DNA from: Magnetovibrio sp.
Lineage (GTDB): Bacteria > Pseudomonadota > Alphaproteobacteria > Rhodospirillales > Magnetovibrionaceae
Direction of reading: 5' to 3'
DNA: 13,727 bases
Assembly (NCBI GenBank): GCA_016763255.1
Contig: JAESUA010000188.1
Location: 1 to 13,727 of the forward strand
The position numbers and the translations under genes are program-made. Below, one piece after another: positions 1 through 8,653 of the stretch (position 1 is the first letter of the stretch; every line of letters starts with the position of its first letter). The notes below the pieces were generated by a model. The model did no database searches. It was given only the letters and a program-made list of their open reading frames with translations, and was not told the origin of the DNA.

Positions 1-329
1 CCGGTCACATACTCAAGCTTCTTGCCGAGGATGCCGTTGCCCTTGAGGCTCAGCGGTTTCATGGTATTCAACATACCACCGTCGCCTTCGCCATTGATGT
101 GCTTCACGGCCAATTTGTAAGCGCGCAGTTCGTCAGCACCTTCGTCGGCGTAGGGGCCGGTCTGTGGAACGTTGAAGCCGAATTTAACGGACTTCGAGCT
201 GCCCGGATCATTGCGAAATGCATGAGCCTGGCTAGCAAAAATAGCAGGCGTAGCGAGCGCCACACCGGTGATAGCACCGGCTTTAAGGACGCCGCGACGC
301 GAAATGACGCCGAATTTAAGATCAGACAT
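1..329 (-). CDS. Tat-targeted ABC transporter substrate-binding protein, type I periplasmic fold (partial, N-terminal 109 aa)
   Basis: Reading the minus strand from an ATG at 329 gives an open frame that runs off the left edge. It begins MSDLKFGVISRRGVLKAG, a twin-arginine signal (SRRGVLK) followed by a hydrophobic stretch and an AxA-type cleavage site (SQAHA) near residue 38. The mature start, with SVKFGFNVPQTGPYADEGAD and then a helix containing LAVKHING, matches the first beta-alpha unit of the Peripla_BP_6 family. These are the periplasmic binding proteins of Liv/Urt-type ABC importers for branched-chain amino acids, urea or short amides. An AGGGAG ribosome site lies about 7 bases before the ATG. 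The ligand cannot be told from this fragment, and the permease and ATPase genes would lie outside the window. It is transcribed divergently from the XRE regulator. Confidence is high for the family and low for the substrate. Confidence 0.8.
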   Translation of the reverse strand, partial: MSDLKFGVISRRGVLKAGAITGVALATPAIFASQAHAFRNDPGSSKSVKFGFNVPQTGPYADEGADELRAYKLAVKHINGEGDGGMLNTMKPLSLKGNGILGKKLEYVT

Positions 330-529
330 ATTGTAACTCCCTGATGGTTTACGTCTCCGCGTCCCGGCCCAATCCGGGGATGGCGGCTGCATCTTTAATG
401 AGGGAGAGGCCTTGGGGAGGTCCGTATTTTTTATTTTTCGCCCCTTATCCCTCAGATACAGTGACAGTTAAGAATTTTCACCAATACGAGTACAAAGTCG
501 ACAACATTTTGCTTTCCGGCGTTTTTTTG

Positions 530-577
530 TGTAAACTTTGATAATGACAACTTTGTAAACTTGTAAACAATGTAAAT
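530..577 (+). promoter_or_regulatory. Cluster of four TGTAAAC-type repeats before the XRE regulator (putative autoregulatory operator)
   Basis: Four near-identical 7-mers lie in the 66 bases before the regulator's start codon: TGTAAAC at 530, 554 and 562, and TGTAAAT at 571. Two of them sit in the wider context CTTTGTAAAC/ACTTTG. An inverted partner (GTACAAAG) lies at 490-497. The RamB/ScfR family is known to recognise TTTGCAAA-like sites, so TTTGTAAA repeats are a plausible binding array; this link is inference. The cluster lies in the 266-bp divergent region shared with the solute-binding-protein gene, so it could act on both. I could not assign a convincing -35/-10 pair here; GATAAT at 540-545 is only a candidate. 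Confidence 0.5.
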
Positions 578-595
578 GTATTTAGAGGGCGGGAA

Positions 596-2215
596 ATGGC
601 TAAAAACATCATGCTGGGCACCCGCTTGCGCAGGTTGCGTAATGATCGCGGACTTGCGCAGGTCAAACTGGCGGATCAGCTTGGCATTTCCGCGAGTTAT
701 CTCAACTTAATTGAACACAACCGGCGCACCTTAACAGTGCCGCTGCTGTTGCGACTCAGCCAGCTTTTAGAAGTCGATCCGCAAGTCTTTTCACCACAGC
801 ATGAAAGCCTGTTGGCCGGTGAGATCACCGAAACCCTGCAAGACCCCATGTTCGAAGACTTGCATCTCAGCGAGGTCGATATTGGTGCCCTGGTCGCCGA
901 TACCCCCGAACTGTGCCAAGCGGTGGTCAAGGCTTATGGCGCATACCGCAAGTCCCACGATGACTTGCAGATGGTCTCTGAACGCCTCGCCCAGGACCCG
1001 GTTATCTCTAATGCCGGCTATCGCTTGCGCATGCTCTTGACCTCAATCTTGTCCTTTTCTGAAATTCTCCACGACACCAAGGATCTCAGTGACAACGAAC
1101 GCCAGGACTTTTCCAAAATTGTCATGAACGAGTCGGAAAATTTGTCCGAAGCGGTCACCGACATGCTGGGCCTGATCACCGGCGATGGTCTGATGGATGT
1201 GGCCGGCGGGCTGTCCCCGACCGAAGCGGTGATCGATTTCATGCAGGCCAACAACAATTTTTTTTCCGGGTTGGAAGAAGCTGCGGCGCAACTGAGACGC
1301 GAAGCCGGCTTGGATGGCCGTTCACCTTATATGCGCTTGGTCGGGTATCTGTTGGAAAAGCATGGCATCAGCGTCGAAACGCAAGACCCTGAAATCCACG
1401 AGACCACCGCCACCGTCTTTGACGAAGCACGCCGCCAGTTGGTGGTTTCACGCGCCCTGCCCCAACCCAGCCTGAATTTCCATCTGGCCCTGTTTGCCGG
1501 CAAGTTGTCGTTCAAATCCCTATTTGAAAAACTCGTGGATGTTCCCGAACTGCCCAACGAAGCGGCGCAAAAACGCGGCTTTGCTGCATTGGCTAATTAT
1601 TTTGCAGGCGCTTGTTTGATGCCCTACGACGAAATGTTGAAGGCGGCAGAAGACACGCGCTACGACATCGACCAGCTGCGGCAACACTTTTCCACCAGTT
1701 ACGAGCAGGTTTGTCACCGCTTGACCACCTTGCGCAACCCCAATGCGTCTGGCATTCCACTGCACCTGATCCGGGTTGATGTGGCGGGTAACATTTCCAA
1801 ACGATTCAGCGCTTCGGGACTGCGCATCCCCAAATACGGCAGTGCCTGCCCGCGCTGGGCCGTGCATCTTGCGTTCATGACGCCGGGGTTGATCCGCACC
1901 CAGTTGGATCGCATGCCCGACGGCACGCGTTATTTTAATGTTGCGCGCACGGTGAGCAAGGTGGGGCTGGGCTACGGCCAACCCCAAGGCCACTACGCGG
2001 TTTCAATCGGCTGCGAAGTCAGCGACGCAAGGCGCATGGTGTATTCCAACGGCATCGACATCGATCACGCCGATACCGCGGTGCCGGTGGGGGTGGCTTG
2101 TCGATTGTGCGAACGGCTTGATTGTGGCCAACGCGCCGCCCCGCCGCCGCCTCAAGCCGCCGCCGCACCGACCGGTCGCGGGCGCAACATTTCACCCGGC
2201 ATTGGCGAAAGTTAA
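596..2215 (+). CDS. ScfR/RamB-like XRE-family transcriptional regulator with an extra HisKA-like segment
   Basis: This 539-aa protein opens with an XRE helix-turn-helix (about residues 7-61, including LGISASYLNLIEHNRR). The middle and C-terminal regions resemble the ImmA/IrrE-like and DUF2083 parts of short-chain-fatty-acyl regulators (ScfR, RamB). It ends with the typical Cys cluster CRLCERLDC (502-510) followed by QRA and a low-complexity Pro/Ala tail. The HExxH zinc site of true ImmA peptidases is not present, so proteolysis is unlikely. Residues about 141-193 (YRLRMLLTSILSFSEIL, then LSDNERQ and a second helix) look like a histidine-kinase dimerisation domain in which Tyr142 replaces the phosphoacceptor His. 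Members of this family control acetate, propionate or glyoxylate-cycle genes in response to acyl-CoA. That role is inferred here, because no such genes are in the window. The start is supported by GAGGGCGGGA just upstream. Confidence 0.82.
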   Translation: MAKNIMLGTRLRRLRNDRGLAQVKLADQLGISASYLNLIEHNRRTLTVPLLLRLSQLLEVDPQVFSPQHESLLAGEITETLQDPMFEDLHLSEVDIGALVADTPELCQAVVKAYGAYRKSHDDLQMVSERLAQDPVISNAGYRLRMLLTSILSFSEILHDTKDLSDNERQDFSKIVMNESENLSEAVTDMLGLITGDGLMDVAGGLSPTEAVIDFMQANNNFFSGLEEAAAQLRREAGLDGRSPYMRLVGYLLEKHGISVETQDPEIHETTATVFDEARRQLVVSRALPQPSLNFHLALFAGKLSFKSLFEKLVDVPELPNEAAQKRGFAALANYFAGACLMPYDEMLKAAEDTRYDIDQLRQHFSTSYEQVCHRLTTLRNPNASGIPLHLIRVDVAGNISKRFSASGLRIPKYGSACPRWAVHLAFMTPGLIRTQLDRMPDGTRYFNVARTVSKVGLGYGQPQGHYAVSIGCEVSDARRMVYSNGIDIDHADTAVPVGVACRLCERLDCGQRAAPPPPQAAAAPTGRGRNISPGIGES

Positions 2216-2256
2216 ACCTCATTGAGAACGCAGTGGCCGCCACACATCAGATGAAT

Positions 2257-2297
2257 ATAAAAACAAACCCGCCGGGCGCGATGGGCACCCGGCGGGC
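2257..2297 (-). terminator. Intrinsic terminator of the nap operon
   Basis: On the minus strand a perfect 9-bp stem (CCCGCCGGG at 2296-2288 pairing with CCCGGCGGG at 2276-2268) encloses an 11-base loop and is followed directly by TTTGTTTTT. It lies 23 bases beyond the napC stop codon and so ends the nap transcript. The plus-strand side has no T-run, so it is not an obvious terminator for the convergent XRE regulator. Confidence 0.88.
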
Positions 2298-2319
2298 TCG
2301 AGAGAGGCCTTATTGGACC

Positions 2320-2943
2320 TTAATTACCCATGTTGGGTACACCGTCCACACCGATGATGCCCGCAGGCAGTTCGTGGGCGATGCCCTTGTGGCAATCGAT
2401 GCAGGTCATGTTGTCATCGATCGCTTCTTCATGCGAACCTTGTGAACGTTTTTCCTGCTCGACAAAATCCATGTACTCAAAGCTGTGGCAGTTGCGACAT
2501 TCGCGTGAATCCGTCTCCTTCATCACCTTCCACACGTTTTTGGCCAGTGTCAGACGTTTGGCCTCATACTTTTCACGGGTATCGAGTGTGCCAAGAAAGT
2601 GATGATACAGCTCATTCGAAGCCTGGATTTTGCGGGCGATTTTGTGGATCCAGGATTTCGGTACGTGACAATCCGGACAGGTCGCGCGTACCCCCGTGCG
2701 GTTGGAATAGTGAACCGTTTCACGATATTCCTGATACACGTTGTCTTCCATTTCATGACATGAAATGCAGAACGCTTCATTGTTGGTCATTTCCATTGAC
2801 CAGTTAAAGCCACCCCAAAAGAGGATGCCGGTGAAAAACCCGACCACCAGTAAGGTGCCCACCGCCAGACCGGCTGATGGTCGACGTAACCATCCCCAAA
2901 ATCGGCCCAAAGTGGATTTGTTGTCGTCGTTCGAGGCGCTCAT
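2320..2943 (-). CDS. napC: Membrane-anchored tetra-haem cytochrome c quinol dehydrogenase NapC
   Basis: The 207-aa NapC/NirT-family protein takes electrons from membrane quinol and passes them to the periplasmic NapAB complex. One N-terminal membrane anchor (about residues 25-46) is followed by four haem-binding CxxCH motifs: CISCH (59-63), CPDCH (89-93), CRNCH (149-153) and CIDCH (181-185). This is the full set for the family, and the length is normal. I chose the ATG at 2943 because AGGGGA lies 7 bases before it. An in-frame ATG at 2982 would add 13 unlikely residues and has a poor ribosome site. It is the last gene of the operon, 73 bases after napB, and is followed by a strong terminator. 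With NapGH also present, the operon offers two quinol-oxidising routes, as in enterobacteria. Confidence 0.95.
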   Translation of the reverse strand: MSASNDDNKSTLGRFWGWLRRPSAGLAVGTLLVVGFFTGILFWGGFNWSMEMTNNEAFCISCHEMEDNVYQEYRETVHYSNRTGVRATCPDCHVPKSWIHKIARKIQASNELYHHFLGTLDTREKYEAKRLTLAKNVWKVMKETDSRECRNCHSFEYMDFVEQEKRSQGSHEEAIDDNMTCIDCHKGIAHELPAGIIGVDGVPNMGN

Positions 2944-3016
2944 GGCTCTATCCCCTCTCGCATGTGTGTGCTGCCCCCACATCGCGGAGACGTCTCATTA
3001 ATTGGCGTGTAGATCA

Positions 3017-3469
3017 TCATCTCATGTCGTTGGATGACGTGAAGGTATTGGGCACCAACGCCTTTGCCAGTGACTGTGGCACATGGCACTGATTACAGAA
3101 CCAGCGGCTGCCGGACACCTTGTTCAGACGCACACCGGTCGGGCTGACGTAGTGTGTTTCACTGATTTTCGGCGCATTGGCGTCAACGTTTTGCGGCCAA
3201 TCATGGCAGCCCATGCACTGGTTCGCTTTCAGATCGATCTGGTATTTATCGATCCGATGTGGAATCAGCGGTGGTTGCTGGCGATAGTTGCGGGTAAAGC
3301 GCTTGCCCGTATTGGGACGCGCAATATCCGCAGCCCTAAGGCCTTCGTCCAATGCCGTGCCCCCGCGCAAAGATTGCACCCCGTCCTGGGCAATGGCACC
3401 GTCAACACTCATCACCGTAATAACGGCCACGGCGATCGCGACAGCCGTTGCTTTCATCCAAGTCTTCAT
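3017..3469 (-). CDS. napB: Di-haem cytochrome c subunit NapB of periplasmic nitrate reductase
   Basis: The 150-aa protein has a cleavable Sec signal (residues 1 to about 27, ending GAIA). It carries two haem-binding motifs, CMGCH (85-89) and CNQCH (125-129). His71 in the PPLIPH motif and His106 in ETHYVSP sit where the distal axial ligands of NapB are expected. NapB relays electrons from NapC/NapGH to the 4Fe-4S cluster of NapA in the periplasm. A GGGAGAGAGG ribosome site precedes the ATG. The gene lies 48 bases after napH and before napC, matching the gene order of the Escherichia coli nap operon. Confidence 0.95.
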   Translation of the reverse strand: MKTWMKATAVAIAVAVITVMSVDGAIAQDGVQSLRGGTALDEGLRAADIARPNTGKRFTRNYRQQPPLIPHRIDKYQIDLKANQCMGCHDWPQNVDANAPKISETHYVSPTGVRLNKVSGSRWFCNQCHVPQSLAKALVPNTFTSSNDMR

Positions 3470-3517
3470 GACCTCTCTCCCTTTCCTGCCCTGTGGGCAA
3501 CCCTCTCCGTCACGGGC

Positions 3518-4435
3518 TCAAGCCGCGTGTCGGTTCGTTGAAACCATTTCATCTCGACCGTCCCCTTCGGAGGCGGGTGCGAAATTGTTAAACCGTAAAT
3601 CAAATTGGAATACATTCTTGGCGCACACATCGATGCAGCGTGCGCAGTTGGTGCAATCGCCGGACAAGATCACCGGCCCCGTTTTCGTACCCGCACCGCG
3701 CAAGGCGGGCGTAATCACATGGGGTTCGGGACACACCGCAAAACAATCCATACAGTCGTTACAGGCCGCACGCTGGGTCGCAGAAATGCGCGTCATACTG
3801 AATACACCAAGAACCCCATAAAATGCACCCATGGGACATAGGTGACCACACCAACCACGACGAGAGACCACCAAATCAAACAAAAACAGCGCCAGCACAA
3901 CGGTCCATACGTAACCAAAATCATAGACCAAACCGCGATGAATGATGGTCACGGGGTTCAACATTTCCCACGCCATCACACCACTGACCATGGCCGTCAC
4001 CAGGACCGAGCCCATAACCCACAATCTGGTTTGTCGACTGGGCTGCCAGCCCTTAGGCAAAGCAAAGCGCTTGGCCAGCCACCGCGCCGTATCGGTCACG
4101 ATGTTGACCGGACAGACAAAAGAGCAATACACCCGTCCGCCAACCAGAAGATAAAAAGCAACCACGATGGCCGCACCGAGCACGGCGCTAGAAGCCGCAA
4201 CATGACCGGCGAATAAACTTTGTAGCAAAATAAACGGATCACTCAGCGGCAGCACGTCCAGCGTCAGGCTGGAGGTCAAATTACCTTTGACGATCCACAC
4301 ATCCGCCAGCGGTCCGGCAAGGAAAAGGCCCAGAATGCCAAGCTGTACGATGCGCCGGATCAACAGCCATTTGTGCGCCGCCAACCAGCCATTTTCCAAG
4401 ACAGCATCACGCCCGATGTAGGATTTGGCACTCAT
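3518..4435 (-). CDS. napH: NapH, membrane iron-sulfur quinol-oxidising subunit
   Basis: This polytopic membrane protein has four hydrophobic segments and two conserved CxxxCP loops (CSFVCPVN and WCGHLCPMG) typical of the NapH/NosR/CcoG group. It ends in a C-terminal ferredoxin-like region with two 4Fe-4S motifs ([15 protein letters not shown] and [11 protein letters not shown]). NapH works with NapG to draw electrons from quinol into the periplasmic nitrate reductase. I chose the ATG at 4435: it overlaps the napG stop as ATGA and has AAGGGA 8 bases upstream. An in-frame ATG at 4444 would add three residues and has no room for a ribosome site. Translation is probably coupled to napG. The length (305 aa) is close to the 287 aa of the E. 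coli protein. Confidence 0.94.
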   Translation of the reverse strand: MSAKSYIGRDAVLENGWLAAHKWLLIRRIVQLGILGLFLAGPLADVWIVKGNLTSSLTLDVLPLSDPFILLQSLFAGHVAASSAVLGAAIVVAFYLLVGGRVYCSFVCPVNIVTDTARWLAKRFALPKGWQPSRQTRLWVMGSVLVTAMVSGVMAWEMLNPVTIIHRGLVYDFGYVWTVVLALFLFDLVVSRRGWCGHLCPMGAFYGVLGVFSMTRISATQRAACNDCMDCFAVCPEPHVITPALRGAGTKTGPVILSGDCTNCARCIDVCAKNVFQFDLRFNNFAPASEGDGRDEMVSTNRHAA

Positions 4436-5220
4436 GGCTTCCATCCCTTCAAGACATCCGGCAATACGGCTGGCAAACGGTCAGGCAAATCGATCAGACC
4501 AGGGGTTAAACTTTTTCCGCCGTGTTTTTCTTTCTCTATCCAGCCGAAGCGATAGTGCGAACCGATGCGCCCCTTGGCGAGATAACGCGGCAGCACCCGA
4601 ATGGCGGCGGTTTCGAGAACGCAGGCGCGCTCACACTTACCGCAGCCGGTGCATTTGTCCGAATGCACCGTGGGAATGAAAATTGCGTGTTTGCCGGTGC
4701 GCGTATTGTGTTTGCGTTCCAGCGTAATGGCTTCGTTGATCAAGGGACAAACGCGCTGACAAACATCACAGCGCAAGCCCTGCAGGTTGAGGCAGGTTTC
4801 TTCATCGATCAAAACCGCCAAGCCCATATCGGCATCATCGATATGGGTGAGGTTCGAATCCAGCGCCCCGGTCGGACACGCTTTGACACAAGGAATGTCA
4901 TCGCACATTTCACACGGCGCACTGCGGGCGACAAAATATGGCGTGCCCACCGGCACGTCATCGCCAAAGCTTGCCAATCCCAAGGTTGGGTATGGACAGT
5001 CGCGCACGCACAAACCGCAACGTACGCAGGCCGCCAAAAATTGATCTTCGGTTCCCGCCCCGGGGGGACGTAAAGCCTGGGCGGGTAAAGATTGAGCCTG
5101 TCGGGCAAACAGCCCCACCACCAAGCCGAGCGCGCTCGCACCACCGGCGGCCCTGGCCACATTGGCCAGGAACCGGCGGCGCGAAACTGCGCTCGATTGG
5201 GATGAGGTTGATATGCCCAA
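4432..5220 (-). CDS. napG: NapG, Tat-exported four-cluster ferredoxin
   Basis: The 262-aa periplasmic ferredoxin carries a Tat signal (SRRRFLAN at 13-20, then a hydrophobic stretch). It has four cysteine sets for 4Fe-4S clusters: C65/68/71/75, C103/106/111/115, C143/151/154/158 and C190/193/196/200. NapG is the periplasmic partner of the membrane protein NapH and hands electrons on towards NapB. The predicted start is a TTG at 5220, supported by AGGAG 8 bases upstream; no ATG fits before the Tat motif. It begins 28 bases after the napA stop and overlaps napH by 4 bases. Confidence 0.93.
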   Translation of the reverse strand: MGISTSSQSSAVSRRRFLANVARAAGGASALGLVVGLFARQAQSLPAQALRPPGAGTEDQFLAACVRCGLCVRDCPYPTLGLASFGDDVPVGTPYFVARSAPCEMCDDIPCVKACPTGALDSNLTHIDDADMGLAVLIDEETCLNLQGLRCDVCQRVCPLINEAITLERKHNTRTGKHAIFIPTVHSDKCTGCGKCERACVLETAAIRVLPRYLAKGRIGSHYRFGWIEKEKHGGKSLTPGLIDLPDRLPAVLPDVLKGWKP

Positions 5221-5248
5221 AACCTAAGCTCCTACAAGGTCCGGCCGC

Positions 5249-7755
5249 TTATGACCGCACCACGCGGACTGCACACTTTTTGTAATCCGTTTCTTTGGAA
5301 AGCGGATCGGTGGCGTCCAGGGTGAGCTTATTGACCAACTGACCGGCATCGAACCAAGGCATGTAGACCAAGCCACGCGGCGGTTTATTACGGCCACGGG
5401 TTTCGATACGTGTGGTCACTTCGCCACGACGCGATTGCACTTTGACCTCTTGACCGCGTTTAATTTTACGGTCTTTGGCATCTTGGGGATGCATATAAAG
5501 CTTGGCATCTGGATATGCACGATGGAGTTCCGGCACCCGACGGGTCATGGAACCGGAATGCCAATGTTCCAGAACACGGCCCGTGCTGAGCCATAGATCG
5601 AACTCATCATCGGGGCTTTCCGCAGGGGGCTCATACGGCGCAAAGATGATGTTCGCGCGGTTGTCCGGCTTGCCATAAAACTGGACCCCCGTTCCTGGCT
5701 CGACGTGTTTGTCATACCCTTCGCGGAAACGCCACAGGGTCTCTTTGCCGTCCAGCACCGGCCAGCGCAGGCCGCGCGCATTGTGATAGACATCGAACGG
5801 GGCCATCTCATGGCCTTTCTTCGGGCCATCCAATTGGAACTCACGATATTCTTCGAACAGCCCCTTTTGCACATAGAAGCCGAAATGCTTGGATTCGGTG
5901 TTGTCATAAACGTTACCGACATTATCGGTGATGACTTGTTCCGGGAAGCGATCGGTATGGCCGTTCCTGAACAACACCTCATAGACCGTCTTACCGCGAT
6001 GTTCGGGTTTTTTGGCCAACAATTCTTCCGGCCACACGTCTTCGATCTGGAAGCGCTTGGCGAATTCCATGATCTGCCACATATCGGACTGGGATTCACC
6101 CGGCGCATCGACTTGCTGACGCCAGAATTGGGTGCGCCGTTCGGCGTTACCGTAAGCACCTTCTTTTTCCATCCACATGGAGGTGGGTAGGATCAAGTCG
6201 GCGGCCATCGCGGTAACGGTCGGATACGGGTCGGACACGGCGATGAAGTTCTCTGGATTGCGATAACCCGGATAGGTCTCTTCGTTCATGTTGGGCGCGG
6301 CTTGCATGTTGTTGTTGCACATGACCCAGTAGGCGTTGAGCTTGCCGTCTTCCAACATGCGGTTCTGCAACACGGCGTGGTAACCGGGCTTGGGCGGGAT
6401 TGTGCCCTCGGGCAAATTCCAGACCTTTTCGGCAAAGTCGCGGTGAGGTTTTTTCATCACCACAAATCTGCCGGCAGACGGTGAGCAAAGGTACCGACTT
6501 CGCGCGCCGTACCACAAGCCGAAGGCTGACCGGTCAACGAGAACGGGCTGTTGCCGGGCTCGGAAATTTTGCCCATCAAGAGGTGGACGTTGTACATCAG
6601 GCCGTTGACCCACACACCACGGGTATGCTGGTTGAAGCCCATGGTCCAGAGCGAGGTGATCTTCTTGTCGGGGTCGGCATAGAGCTTAGCTAAGCGCTCC
6701 AACTTTTCGGCCGGAACACCGGACAGTTCGGCGGCTTTTTCCAAAGTGTATTCGGCCACCGACGCTGCGTATTCATCAAAGCTGATTTTGGTGAGCTTGC
6801 CACCTTTGCCGGTTTTGGCTTTTTCCAACGGATGCTCTGGACGCAAGCCATAACCAATGTCGGTCACCGTTTTGGTGAAGTTCACGTGCTTGCCGATGAA
6901 CTCTTCATTATAGGCTTTGTTTTGAATGATGTAGTTGGCGATGTAGTTAAGGATCGCCAAATCGGTTTGCGGCGTGAACACCATGCCGTTATCGGCCAAC
7001 TCAAATGAACGGTGTTCAAAGGTCGATAAAACGTGGACTTCGCAGCCCGGCTTGGTGAGGCGCGTATCGGTAATGCGCGACCACAAGATCGGGTGCATCT
7101 CCGCCATGTTGGAGCCCCATAGAACAAACGCATCGGCATGTTCTAGATCATCGTAACAGCCCATCGGCTCATCGATACCAAAGGCACGCATAAACGCACC
7201 AACCGCCGACGCCATGCAGTGACGGGCGTTGGGATCGAGGTTGTAGGAACGCATGCCGGCTTTCATAAATTTAGAAGCGGCATAGCCTTCCCAGATGGTC
7301 CACTGACCGGAACCGAACATGCCCACCGAGGTCGGGCCTTTTTTCTTCAGGGCTTCTTTCCATTTGGTGGCCACCACGTCGAAGGCTTCATCCCAGGACA
7401 CTTCCTCGAACTGACCTTCTTTGTCGTACTCACCATTTTTCTTGCGCAGCAAAGGCATCGTCAAACGATCTTTGCCATACATAATTTTGGAGAGGAAATA
7501 ACCCTTGATGCAGTTCAGGCCCTTATTGACCGGTGCATCCGGATCACCCTGGGTGGCGACAATGCGACCGGTTTTGGTGCCGATCAAAACACCGCAACCG
7601 GTGCCACAGAAACGACACGCGCCCTTATCCCAACGAATATCGTCAATATGCGACGATGCTTCGGCGATTTTCGGCCCCGATAATGTCGTGCCCGCCACCG
7701 TGGCCGCGGCCAGGGCGGCCTGTGTCTTGATAAAATCCCGTCTTGTAATGGTCAT
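5249..7755 (-). pseudogene. napA: napA, catalytic subunit of periplasmic nitrate reductase, split by a one-base deletion
   Basis: NapA reduces nitrate to nitrite at a Mo-bis-MGD centre. The first frame (7755-6457) has a Tat signal (RRDFIK at 5-10), the 4Fe-4S cysteines C47, C50, C54 and C82 with the electron-relay Lys84, and the Mo ligand Cys180 (NARHCMAS). It runs collinear with NapA up to HRLPADL and then meets TGG TGA. The other frame, open from 6613, supplies the expected continuation ([15 protein letters not shown]) through to a normal C-terminus ending VRVVRS. One missing G on the coding strand at about 6461-6464 explains the break; restored, the protein would be about 835 aa, the usual length. 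The start overlaps the napD stop as ATGA. Both halves look well conserved, so the lesion is recent or is a sequencing error. As written, only a 432-aa fragment lacking the C-terminal half would be made. Confidence 0.93.
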
Positions 7756-8009
7756 GATACCTGCTCCCCTGCGCGGCTGTCCTGATCGAAATGGGTGTAA
7801 ACGAGTGAGGTGCTTAGCACCCCGTCAATGGTTCTGAAGGCGTCGAAAATATCTGCGGCTGCGCCGTCATCAAGATTATCGACGGTGACGACTAAGCGCC
7901 CGTCTTCTGTGACCTTATGCACTTCCGTCCCTTCCAAAGCCTCGATGGCCTTTTGGACGGACAAAGCGTTTTTCGGCACAGCATGGATAACCAGGCCCGT
8001 AATGCTCAC
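7752..8009 (-). CDS. napD: NapD, cytoplasmic chaperone that binds the NapA Tat signal
   Basis: This small 85-aa protein begins [14 protein letters not shown], keeps the predicted ferredoxin-like beta-alpha-beta pattern of NapD, and has the usual length (E. coli NapD is 87 aa). NapD binds the twin-arginine signal of NapA and holds back its export until the molybdenum cofactor and iron-sulfur cluster are inserted. Both ends overlap neighbours by 4 bases (ATGA with napF upstream and with napA downstream), which implies translational coupling and matches its role as a dedicated NapA chaperone. Confidence 0.93.
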   Translation of the reverse strand: MSITGLVIHAVPKNALSVQKAIEALEGTEVHKVTEDGRLVVTVDNLDDGAAADIFDAFRTIDGVLSTSLVYTHFDQDSRAGEQVS

Positions 8010-8653
8010 GACAATTCCTCCATTTGAGAGTGAATAACTTCGACCACGCCGTGAGGGCGCGGTGCAACTTGACTATGAATAAGCACGACCGCATTCACGG
8101 GGCAGGGCGCAACGCAGGCCCCACAACCGGTGCAGGCCGTTTGATCGATGATGGGATCGGCGATGCCGCCGACGCTCAATTGAAAACGGATGGCGCGTGC
8201 ATCACAGCGATCGCCGCACACCCGGCATGTAATGGCCTTTGCCGACAGGCAGGCCGAACTGATTTTTGCGTCCAAGGACCATGGTAAGGCCGAGGGCAAG
8301 GCCGGGGGCAATTGCTGAGGCAAATCCTGGTCGCATTTTTGAAAAAATATGGCACCCGGCGTGCAGACCTTTGCGCAATCACCGCAAAAGGTGCATTCAC
8401 CACGCTGAAAATCAATTTCCGGATAGCCGCCAGCGCCGCGTATCACGATGCCTTCGTCACATGCGCTTAGGCACTTATCACATTGTGTACAGGCATCGAT
8501 AAATTGAGTTTCTTGCCGCGACCAAGGCGGCCGAATGGGTGCAACGACGGCTGCATTCGCGGACGCACCAAAGCGGCCCTGAAACAAGGCTCGCCTGGAT
8601 AACGAGACAGGCTTAGATGACTTCCCCAAAGTCTTCCCCACGGTCTTTCTCAC
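8006..8653 (-). CDS. napF: NapF, cytoplasmic iron-sulfur protein for NapA maturation
   Basis: The 215-aa ferredoxin-type protein begins the nap operon. Four cysteine-rich sets are visible: C55/58/61/65, C87/90/93/97, C143/146/150 with C135 nearby, and C174/177/180/184. The N-terminal SLSRRALFQGRF and the downstream RPPW segment match NapF proteins, in which this SRR is not an export signal. NapF is thought to help assemble the iron-sulfur cluster of NapA in the cytoplasm. The start is a GTG at 8653 preceded by GGGGGAAAG; the ten or so residues before the conserved region are longer than in E. coli NapF. It overlaps napD by 4 bases. Confidence 0.92.
   Translation of the reverse strand: MRKTVGKTLGKSSKPVSLSRRALFQGRFGASANAAVVAPIRPPWSRQETQFIDACTQCDKCLSACDEGIVIRGAGGYPEIDFQRGECTFCGDCAKVCTPGAIFFQKCDQDLPQQLPPALPSALPWSLDAKISSACLSAKAITCRVCGDRCDARAIRFQLSVGGIADPIIDQTACTGCGACVAPCPVNAVVLIHSQVAPRPHGVVEVIHSQMEELS

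Noticed and set aside
1520..1993. 157-codon open frame antisense to the XRE regulator
   Set aside because: It lies wholly inside a well-supported gene, lacks a good start context and its translation shows no known fold; it is a shadow of the regulator's codon bias.
2987..2996. Palindrome GAGACGTCTC between napB and napC as an internal operator
   Set aside because: Only 10 bases, no promoter elements beside it, and not repeated before the other nap genes; likely chance.
6452..6459. UGA in napA as a selenocysteine codon or readthrough stop
   Set aside because: Two UGA codons follow each other, the downstream first-frame sequence is not NapA-like, and the homologous sequence continues in another frame. 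NapA uses Cys180 as Mo ligand, not selenocysteine.
6446..6470. Programmed -1 frameshift in napA at the A AAA AAC slippery motif
   Set aside because: On the coding strand the motif lies after the in-frame TGG TGA TGA, so a ribosome in the first frame would stop before reaching it; a single lost G explains the break more simply.
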